Below are positions 7,012 to 11,505 of a DNA stretch of 11,505 bases, one piece after another (position 1 is the stretch's first letter; every line of letters starts with the position of its first letter). Below the pieces are notes generated by a model. The model had not been told where the DNA came from. It did not search any database and was given only the letters and a program-made list of their open reading frames with translations. The DNA is from an uncultured Pseudomonadota bacterium (GTDB lineage Bacteria; Pseudomonadota; Alphaproteobacteria; RF32; CAG-239), in NCBI GenBank assembly GCA_902795745.1, contig CADBMG010000117.1, forward strand, positions 1-11,505, given 5' to 3'. The translations under genes were made by a program, and so were the position numbers.

Positions 7012-7040
7012 TTGGGTTTATAGCCTAAAATGCATATAAA
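7012..7040 (+). promoter_or_regulatory. Predicted sigma70 promoter of the dacF operon
   Basis: TTGGGT (7012-7017) and TATAAA (7035-7040) are separated by 17 bases, giving a start near 7047 and a leader of about 68 bases to the ATG at 7115. Confidence 0.45.
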
Positions 7041-7052
7041 TTTTTATGGATA

Positions 7053-7067
7053 TTAACGATTTTTTAC
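7053..7067 (+). promoter_or_regulatory. CtrA-like site TTAA-N7-TTAC
   Basis: TTAA at 7053-7056 and TTAC at 7064-7067 are separated by exactly seven bases, one mismatch from the TTAA-N7-TTAA box recognised by the alphaproteobacterial cell-cycle regulator CtrA. It sits just after the predicted start of the dacF/mipZ-like operon, where binding would most simply repress. In AT-rich DNA such a match can arise by chance. Confidence 0.3.
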
Positions 7068-7114
7068 CATTTATTCACTAGAATGGAAGAAATGGTTATT
7101 GTGTGAGGAATAAA

Positions 7115-8323
7115 ATGTTTAATAAATTTTTATTTTTAGCTGTTTTGTTTTTGTCAGCTGCAGTGAACAATGCTTTTGCATCAACATCTTCGATAATGCT
7201 CAATGCCGATGACGGTAAAGTTCTCTACGAGCAAAATGCCGATGAATTGCGTTATCCGGCTTCGCTTACTAAGCTGATGACGCTCTACATCACCTTTCAT
7301 GCATTAGAAAGCGGACGCTTAAAATTAAACGACAGATTAAAAGTTTCGGCCACCGCGGCAGGACGCTCTCCTTCTAAGTTAGGAGTTAAAGCCGGTTCAA
7401 CTATTTCTGTTAAGGATGCGGTTATGGCGGTAATTGTTAAGTCCGCCAACGACTGTGCAACCGTTTTAGCCGAACATTTTTCCAAGAGCGAAGCAGATTT
7501 TGCCGTTATTATGACACAAACAGCCAAAAAATTAGGAATGAAGCACACAACTTTCAAGAATGCCTCCGGTTTACCGAATTCAGCGCAAAAATCAACTGCG
7601 CGCGATATGGCAACACTGGCTATGGCGGTTTATCACCACTTTCCGCAATATTACAAATGGTTTTCGGCGCAAAGTTTTCGCTATCAGGGTAAAACCATAA
7701 CCGGACACAATCATTTGTTATCGGATTTTGCCGGTGCTGACGGTATGAAAACCGGATATACCGCAGCTTCGGGCTATAACATCGTAACTTCGGCGCACCG
7801 CAACAACAAACGTGTTATTGCCGTTACGATGGGGCATAAATATTGGAACGAACGCGATAAAAAAGCCTCTTTGATGATGGATAAAGGCTTAAAATCTCTC
7901 AAGAACTCGAACAATGTCGATGTTGCCGCTCTAACAAAAGAAATTAATAGCGGAGATGCACCGACTACAAAATTGGCTAAGGTAACCTCTCCTCTGCCAA
8001 ACCGCAGTAATTCCGGTATCAAACCGGCTACTCGTGTTGCGTCGGTACAAAGCGGAAGCTATGCAATTCAAATAGGTTCTTTTTCAAATTACAAACGCGC
8101 AAAAAATTATGCCGTTTCTGTTAAAAACGACTTAGCAAAACAATTTGTGGTACATAATATTGCCATTGAAAAAATTAATGCGGCTAACGGGGTAATGTAT
8201 CGTTCAAAGGTGGTAGGATTAGCAAAACGTGATGCTGCCAAAATCTGTGCCAATATGAAGCGACAGAAAAAATCTTGTTTTGTAACCGCCGATAATAATT
8301 CTATGAAGTTGGCAAGAAGATAA
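7115..8323 (+). CDS. dacF: D-alanyl-D-alanine carboxypeptidase (PBP5/DacF type) with SPOR domain
   Basis: The enzyme removes the terminal D-alanine from peptidoglycan stem peptides in the periplasm. A signal peptide ends near AFA (residues 20-22). The serine peptidase S11 motifs are complete: SLTK with Ser50 and Lys53, SAN at 110-112 and KTG at 212-214. A linker of about 270-312 leads to a C-terminal SPOR domain (about 314-392, starting GSYAIQIGSF), which binds denuded glycan at division sites. This replaces the amphipathic anchor of E. coli PBP5 and is common in alphaproteobacteria. I chose ATG 7115 over GTG 7103 because GAGGA lies five bases before the ATG, and because the signal peptide then starts normally. 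The stop overlaps the next start as TAATG, so the downstream ATPase is translationally coupled. Confidence 0.95.
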   Translation: MFNKFLFLAVLFLSAAVNNAFASTSSIMLNADDGKVLYEQNADELRYPASLTKLMTLYITFHALESGRLKLNDRLKVSATAAGRSPSKLGVKAGSTISVKDAVMAVIVKSANDCATVLAEHFSKSEADFAVIMTQTAKKLGMKHTTFKNASGLPNSAQKSTARDMATLAMAVYHHFPQYYKWFSAQSFRYQGKTITGHNHLLSDFAGADGMKTGYTAASGYNIVTSAHRNNKRVIAVTMGHKYWNERDKKASLMMDKGLKSLKNSNNVDVAALTKEINSGDAPTTKLAKVTSPLPNRSNSGIKPATRVASVQSGSYAIQIGSFSNYKRAKNYAVSVKNDLAKQFVVHNIAIEKINAANGVMYRSKVVGLAKRDAAKICANMKRQKKSCFVTADNNSMKLARR

Positions 8324-9003
8324 TGAATCAAATTCCGATTATAGTCATCAGCAGTTCTCAAACCGGAACCGGAAAAACCACTCTGGCACTTAATTTGGCA
8401 GCCGCTTTTTGGTGCGACGGTTATGAAGTAGGATTTCTTACCTCTGAGAATGCAACAATACGCCAATTTATGCAAAAACGCCGAGCCTTAACTCAAAAGC
8501 ATGAAATTAAGCTCAGTTTTCCCTATTTATTAACCCAAGTTACGGAATTTCCATCAAGTAAAAATCAGAAAAAAGTTATTATTGCCGATATAAATGTTAA
8601 AGACCTAGCAAAATATGGTTCGTTATTTGCAATAGCTCATACCTTGATAACCGTAGCCTCTTCCAAAGATGATTTAAATTGGTCGCACAGTGATGATTAT
8701 GCCGATGCCATTTGGCAGGCTAAAAAAGCAGCAGCAGCACGCGGAGCTAAGATTAATTGGATTGTGGTTCCTAATCAGTTATCGGCAACAAATACCTCTT
8801 TGGGTGATGATTTGGATTTGGCGGCTAAACGCCACGGCTTCAGAGTAGCTCCGATGTTACATTATCGTTCGGCATTCAAACATCTTTTTGATGGTTATTG
8901 TGCTGCCGATATGGCAGTATTTCCGGAAGTTTTTCCAATGACAATGGCCGATGTTTATGCTCGCCGAGAAATATTAACTTTAACCGATTTTCTGTGGAAA
9001 TAG
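8323..9003 (+). CDS. MipZ-like ParA-family ATPase with degenerate motifs
   Basis: The 226-aa protein has a P-loop, SQTGTGKTT (residues 12-20), and a beta strand ending in acid, VIIADI (85-90), typical of ParA/MinD-type ATPases. Two stretches recall MipZ, the alphaproteobacterial ATPase that forms a gradient from the poles and restricts FtsZ to midcell: RQFMQKRRAL (47-56), like MipZ's RxxENR region, and WIVVPNQLSA followed by LAAKRHGFRVAPMLHYRSAFKHLF (146-189). Two usual features are missing. The signature lysine of the deviant Walker A box (KGGxGK) is Gln13, and the acidic residues after the second strand read LTSEN (39-43). It may therefore bind nucleotide but dimerise or hydrolyse differently. 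The start shares one base with the dacF stop, implying a joint envelope/division role. MipZ-like is likely; orthology is not proven. Confidence 0.7.
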   Translation: MNQIPIIVISSSQTGTGKTTLALNLAAAFWCDGYEVGFLTSENATIRQFMQKRRALTQKHEIKLSFPYLLTQVTEFPSSKNQKKVIIADINVKDLAKYGSLFAIAHTLITVASSKDDLNWSHSDDYADAIWQAKKAAAARGAKINWIVVPNQLSATNTSLGDDLDLAAKRHGFRVAPMLHYRSAFKHLFDGYCAADMAVFPEVFPMTMADVYARREILTLTDFLWK

Positions 9004-9022
9004 ATTTTATAATAAAAAAATC

Positions 9023-9050
9023 TTGACTTTACAATTCGAACAACTACATT
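9023..9050 (+). promoter_or_regulatory. Candidate promoter upstream of the 114-aa gene
   Basis: TTGACT (9023-9028) and TACATT (9045-9050) are 16 bases apart. This gives an approximately 90-base leader containing the AT palindrome at 9066-9077. Confidence 0.4.
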
Positions 9051-9065
9051 CATGGTCCAGAATTT

Positions 9066-9077
9066 ATAATTAATTAT
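9066..9077. repeat. Perfect 12-bp AT palindrome
   Basis: ATAATTAATTAT equals its own complement. It lies between the two candidate promoters of the 114-aa gene and touches the -35 of the second, a position suited to an operator, though all-AT palindromes are common by chance here. Confidence 0.3.
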
Positions 9078-9102
9078 CAATTATGGTTTATAGTTATATT
9101 AT
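9074..9102 (+). promoter_or_regulatory. Second candidate promoter of the 114-aa gene
   Basis: TTATCA (9074-9079) and TATTAT (9097-9102) are 17 bases apart. The start would be near 9109 and the leader about 37 bases. The -35 is weaker than that of the upstream candidate, but the -10 is better. Confidence 0.35.
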
Positions 9103-9145
9103 CAAAGCAGTGCAATAATATGTAGAAGATTCTTGCGTAGAAAAG

Positions 9146-9490
9146 ATGAGCATTGAACAAATGCTGAAAGTTATTAATGTAATAAAATATGCAAGGCTTT
9201 CATTGAACGACGAACATAGTGTTCGTGTAGCTGATTACGTGGAAAAAAAGGTTAAAGATGCATTGGCAAAACGCCCTTTTTATGACGAAAAAGGTTTGTT
9301 TATTTTTTATGCCAATGGTTGTGTCGAGTTTACTTGGCCGGTAGCTAAGACCTTTTTCTATTCTCTACCTGAAAAAGAACAAAGGGTTATTGTGACTGCG
9401 GCTATGAATGAAGCAGAACAAAAAGGAATAGTGTTTGAAAAAGGAGCTCGCGGCAAAATCAGAAAAGCGATATTTATTACAGGAGTTTAA
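9146..9490 (+). CDS. Hypothetical protein, 114 aa
   Basis: I do not recognise a family. The protein is soluble, with no signal peptide or membrane segment. It begins with an amphipathic helix (MSIEQMLKVINVIKYARLSL). The middle, FIFYANGCVEFTWPVAKTFFYSL (about 51-73), is aromatic and probably beta-rich, and the end is basic (KGARGKIRKAIF). It has an ordinary codon style, stands apart from the mipZ-like gene by 142 bases, and is closed by a strong terminator, all of which support a real gene. The Shine-Dalgarno is poor (AGAAAAG just before the ATG), and no other in-frame start fits better. A lineage-specific protein is most likely. Confidence 0.75.
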   Translation: MSIEQMLKVINVIKYARLSLNDEHSVRVADYVEKKVKDALAKRPFYDEKGLFIFYANGCVEFTWPVAKTFFYSLPEKEQRVIVTAAMNEAEQKGIVFEKGARGKIRKAIFITGV

Positions 9491-9515
9491 AAAGGAGGAT
9501 AAAATCCTCCTTTTT
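9489..9515. terminator. Bidirectional intrinsic terminator
   Basis: AAAAAGGAGGAT (9489-9500) pairs perfectly with ATCCTCCTTTTT (9504-9515) across a three-base loop, with T-runs on both strands. It overlaps the stop of the 114-aa gene and ends two bases before the nfeD stop, so it serves both converging genes. Confidence 0.9.
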
Positions 9516-9516
9516 T

Positions 9517-9981
9517 CTATTCAATAACTAAAATCAAATTGTCTTTAACGCCGGTTACTTTTGCCGTATCTCCTTTTTTGAGCGGTTTTTCACAATAAGC
9601 TAACCAATATGTATCACCTATTTTCACTTTGCTGTTATTATCAACAACATCTTGCGCCAAAGTTACGATTTGTCCCACATATTGCGCTGCCGAATCATTA
9701 AGATGTCTGTATTCTTGCGGAGTTTTGGTCTTTTTGAATATGTAGCCATATATATAAAGACCGATAAGAGCAAATACGGCTGAAAATACGGCAAACCATA
9801 TCAACTGCGTAGTTAAAACCAGCGGCATAAAATAAACCAAAATGCTCATCGCAAATGCGGCAAAACCGAACCAAATCAAATAAACACCGGGAACAATCAC
9901 TTCCAAAAGCGATAGGACTAAACCGAGTACAATCCAATTTGTCACATCAGAATCAAATAAAAATGGTAAAGTAAAAGGCAT
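9517..9981 (-). CDS. NfeD-like membrane protein
   Basis: Short-type NfeD proteins sit in the inner membrane with an SPFH partner and end in a soluble OB-fold; the family's precise function is unsettled. The 154-aa sequence shows hydrophobic segments at about 14-32 (with LLEVIVPGVYLIW, a family hallmark), 36-53 and 58-80. An OB-fold follows at 96-154, with YVGQIVTLAQDV, GDTYWLAYCEKPLKKGDTAKVTGV and a terminal ILVIE. There is no serine-protease domain, so it is the YbbK/NfeD1b partner type. It starts two bases after the SPFH stop, with GGAG inside the end of that gene, so the two are translated together. Confidence 0.93.
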   Translation of the reverse strand: MPFTLPFLFDSDVTNWIVLGLVLSLLEVIVPGVYLIWFGFAAFAMSILVYFMPLVLTTQLIWFAVFSAVFALIGLYIYGYIFKKTKTPQEYRHLNDSAAQYVGQIVTLAQDVVDNNSKVKIGDTYWLAYCEKPLKKGDTAKVTGVKDNLILVIE

Positions 9982-9983
9982 TT

Positions 9984-10907
9984 TTAGGCTCCGGTTTTAG
10001 GATTTGTTTTAGTAACATCTTTGATTAATTCGGAAATACCGGCAACCGTGCTCATAACCTGAGTAGTGTCAACCGGAAGCATAAGAAGCTTTTGGTTTGG
10101 TGAAGTTACAATGCCCTGCAATGCTTCAATATATTTTTGTCCTAAGAAGTAATTAAGTGCCTTCGGATCACCTTTGGCAATTGCCTCTGATACCATATAC
10201 GTTGCTTTAGCTTCTGCTTCGGCAGAACGCTCGCGTGCCTCTGCTTCACGGAAGGCAGCTTCTTTTTTGCCTTCTGCTTCCAAAATGGCAGCCTGTTTGG
10301 AACCCTCTGCTTGCAAAATCTCCGATTGTCTTTGACCTTCCGCTTCCAAAATATCGGCACGTTTATTGCGTTCCGCTTTCATCTGACGAGCCATGGCATC
10401 AATCAAATCTTTCGGCGGCGTAATGTCTTTAATTTCAACACGTGTTACTTTAACTCCCCATGGAATTGTCGCCACATCAACAACAGACAACAATTTTTGG
10501 TTAATTTCATTACGCTGAGATAACAACTCATCAATTTCCATACTGCCGATAACCGTACGAATATTGGTCATAACCAAGTTCATTATTGCATAGTCAAGAT
10601 TATCTACCTGATAGGCGGCATTGACGGCATCTTGAATCTGATAAAATAGCACGCCGTTAACCGTAACCATAGCATTATCTTTGGTAATAACCTCTTGGGA
10701 AGATACTTGCAAAACCTGCTCTTTGCGATTAATTTTTGCGCCGATATTTTCAAAAATCGGGATTAAAATATGAAATCCAGGTTTTAATGAACGAGTATAT
10801 TTACCGAAATTTTCAACTGTATATTCAAAACCTTGCCGCACAATAACGACCGATTTGAATAAAATTCCTACTACTAATACTAAAAGAGCAACTGCAACGG
10901 CTTCCAT
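9984..10907 (-). CDS. qmcA: SPFH/stomatin-family protein (QmcA-like)
   Basis: SPFH proteins form large rings or cages in the inner membrane, organise microdomains and can influence FtsH-type proteolysis. The N-terminus is a single membrane segment (residues 3-23). It is followed by the SPFH domain (about 24-180), including YTRSLKPGFHILIPIFENIG, VNGVLFYQIQDA and the WGVKVTRVEIKDITPP signature. From 180 a long helix carries three 11-residue repeats of the form ILEAEG (starting at 186, 197 and 208), then alanine- and glutamate-rich coiled coil to about 245. Length (307 aa) matches E. coli QmcA. AAGGA precedes the ATG by eight bases. The downstream NfeD gene is the expected partner. A clear promoter could not be picked after the rpmB terminator. 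Confidence 0.94.
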   Translation of the reverse strand: MEAVAVALLVLVVGILFKSVVIVRQGFEYTVENFGKYTRSLKPGFHILIPIFENIGAKINRKEQVLQVSSQEVITKDNAMVTVNGVLFYQIQDAVNAAYQVDNLDYAIMNLVMTNIRTVIGSMEIDELLSQRNEINQKLLSVVDVATIPWGVKVTRVEIKDITPPKDLIDAMARQMKAERNKRADILEAEGQRQSEILQAEGSKQAAILEAEGKKEAAFREAEARERSAEAEAKATYMVSEAIAKGDPKALNYFLGQKYIEALQGIVTSPNQKLLMLPVDTTQVMSTVAGISELIKDVTKTNPKTGA

Positions 10908-10973
10908 TTTTATATCCTTTCATAAAAATTGTTACGTTAATAAGTTACACCGCTTTTATAAAATAGCAAGAAA

Positions 10974-11001
10974 AAAATACCGCTCTTAAAAGCGGTATTT
11001 T
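10974..11001 (-). terminator. Intrinsic terminator of rpmB
   Basis: AAAATACCGCT (10974-10984) is the exact complement of AGCGGTATTTT (10991-11001), with a six-base loop. On the minus strand the stem runs into seven T residues, so it ends the rpmB transcript 25 bases past its stop and separates it from the SPFH gene. Confidence 0.88.
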
Positions 11002-11004
11002 AAT

Positions 11005-11016
11005 ATTCGCGCGAAT
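11005..11016. repeat. Perfect 12-bp palindrome after rpmB
   Basis: ATTCGCGCGAAT is self-complementary and lies between the rpmB stop and its terminator. Being GC-centred in AT-rich DNA, it is less likely to be random than the AT palindromes; no function is assigned. Confidence 0.35.
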
Positions 11017-11025
11017 CGAGTAAAA

Positions 11026-11307
11026 TTAAGCTTTTTTAGCAAGAATTGATTTCTTAATTTGCTTAGCTTCTTCAGACAACTTTGTGTTCGAAGTAGAGGT
11101 CAGATAAGAATCCAAACCACCATTATGTTCAATAGAACGCAAAGTTTTAGAACAAATCTTCAGCTTAAAAACTCTATTCAAGGCCTCACTGAACAGAGAA
11201 ACAACCTGCAAATTAGGCATAAAACGACGACGCGTTTTGTTATTTGCGTGGCTGACGTTATTACCACTCTGAACACCTGTGCCAAGTATATCACATTTCT
11301 TAGACAT
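11026..11307 (-). CDS. rpmB: 50S ribosomal protein L28
   Basis: L28 is a small structural protein of the large ribosomal subunit. The 93-aa sequence opens with MSKKCDILGTGVQSGNNVSH and continues ANNKTRRRFMPNLQ, the family signature. SKTLRSIEHNGGLDSYL (54-70) lies in the second half, and the tail is lysine-rich. The position-5 cysteine is not accompanied by a CxxC zinc pair. GAGGAA lies nine bases before the ATG. It has a near-consensus promoter and its own terminator, so it appears to be a single-gene transcript. The usual partner rpmG is not next to it. Confidence 0.97.
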   Translation of the reverse strand: MSKKCDILGTGVQSGNNVSHANNKTRRRFMPNLQVVSLFSEALNRVFKLKICSKTLRSIEHNGGLDSYLTSTSNTKLSEEAKQIKKSILAKKA

Positions 11308-11331
11308 TTTTTAATTCCTCAGTTTGATTTT

Positions 11332-11343
11332 AACAATATTGTT
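11332..11343. repeat. Perfect 12-bp palindrome in the rpmB leader
   Basis: AACAATATTGTT is self-complementary and lies between the rpmB -10 element and start codon, around the predicted transcription start or just inside the leader. It could be an operator or an RNA hairpin; neither can be told from the sequence. Confidence 0.35.
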
Positions 11344-11348
11344 GCTTG

Positions 11349-11377
11349 TTAATACATTGAAAAGCTTGACAAGTCAA
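11349..11377 (-). promoter_or_regulatory. Strong sigma70-type promoter of rpmB
   Basis: On the minus strand TTGACT (11377-11372) and TATTAA (11354-11349) are separated by the ideal 17 bases. Transcription should begin near 11342, giving a leader of about 35 bases with GAGGAA. Confidence 0.7.
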
Positions 11378-11378
11378 G
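11365..11378. promoter_or_regulatory. Inverted repeat CTTGAC-N2-GTCAAG over the rpmB -35
   Basis: CTTGAC (11365-11370) is complementary to GTCAAG (11373-11378). Each arm contains a TTGAC, so the element presents -35-like hexamers on both strands: TTGACT for rpmB, and TTGACA on the plus strand, with TATAAA 15 bases further on (11387-11392). Confidence 0.4.
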
Positions 11379-11416
11379 TAAAATTATATAAAAAAACGAA
11401 AAAAGTTTGAAAGAGG

Positions 11417-11445
11417 TTAAGTAATGCATGCGTTAGTTGTATTAT
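11417..11445 (+). promoter_or_regulatory. Candidate promoter of the tRNA gene
   Basis: TTAAGT (11417-11422) and TATTAT (11440-11445) are 17 bases apart; a start near 11452 would leave a leader of about 23 bases for processing. TATAAT at 11466-11471 is closer to consensus, but it is too near the tRNA 5' end to produce a proper leader. Confidence 0.3.
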
Positions 11446-11474
11446 TTTTGCCTCCGACGCCAAAATATAATTAT

Positions 11475-11505
11475 GTACCCGTAGCTCAATTGGATAGAGC
11501 CGGAG
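11475..11505 (+). tRNA. 5' part of a tRNA, probably tRNA-Arg (cut by the window edge)
   Basis: GTACCCG fits a seven-base acceptor strand, followed by TA. The D arm is GCTC-AATTGGATA-GAGC, then C26 and the first four bases of the anticodon stem, GGAG. The anticodon is beyond the edge, so identity is uncertain; the pattern CCCGTAGCTCAATTGGATAGAGC is typical of bacterial tRNA-Arg genes. The invariant T8, G18G19 and A14 positions are satisfied. Confidence 0.85.

Noticed and set aside
8107..8475. 122-codon minus-strand frame across the dacF/ATPase junction
   Set aside because: It overlaps the SPOR domain and P-loop coding regions and lacks a plausible start context.
9002..9023. Weak hairpin AGATTTT/AAAATCT after the MipZ-like gene, considered as terminator
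   Set aside because: The stem is almost all AT with an eight-base loop, and no T-run follows; read-through is possible.
11424..11505. Open frame from an ATG with an AGAGG upstream, ending in VPVAQLDRAG at the window edge
   Set aside because: The VAQLDRA end is the well-known false translation of tRNA sequence. The frame runs through the tRNA D arm, so it is not a gene.
1..11505. CRISPR array, transposon, prophage, toxin-antitoxin or defence island
   Set aside because: No regularly spaced direct repeats, transposase, integrase or paired small toxin genes were seen on either strand.

Overview
The window is a stretch of chromosome from an AT-rich member of the Alphaproteobacteria. This is inferred from gene content and protein sequence: a MipZ-type division ATPase, a reduced PopZ/DUF2497-like gene directly upstream of valS, a D-Ala-D-Ala carboxypeptidase with a SPOR tail, and an alphaproteobacterial-looking L28. 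The low-GC, T-rich style suggests a reduced or host-associated (for example gut) lineage, but that is a guess from composition and no species can be named.

Layout. Positions 1-80 hold the last codons of an unidentified plus-strand gene, followed by about 250 bases without a gene that contain an inverted repeat. A lone plus-strand gene (371-1243) encodes an unrecognised membrane protein with LPNA-type repeats and ends at a strong bidirectional terminator. From 1297 to 6882 all genes are on the minus strand. In order of transcription they are a PopZ-like small protein, valS, an OmpA-type lipoprotein, rnhB, long-form hpf and ptsN. From 7115 to 9490 the genes are on the plus strand: dacF, a MipZ-like ATPase fused to it by a one-base stop/start overlap, and an orphan 114-aa protein. 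From 9517 to 11307 the genes are again on the minus strand: rpmB, then after a terminator the SPFH-NfeD membrane pair. The right edge holds the first 31 bases of a tRNA, probably tRNA-Arg.

How the parts fit. Translation and genome upkeep (valS, rpmB, hpf, rnhB, tRNA) sit beside envelope and division functions (OmpA lipoprotein, carboxypeptidase, MipZ-like ATPase, PopZ-like protein, SPFH/NfeD). The hpf-ptsN pair is the usual proteobacterial stress/nitrogen-PTS pair, but rpoN, its common upstream neighbour, is replaced by rnhB.

Most of the window is ordinary housekeeping DNA. The three items that look least ordinary are the four-helix membrane protein with 28-29-residue LPNA repeats, the MipZ-like ATPase that has lost its signature lysine and nearby acidic residue, and the shrunken PopZ-like protein. 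I see no CRISPR array, transposase, phage gene or defence system.
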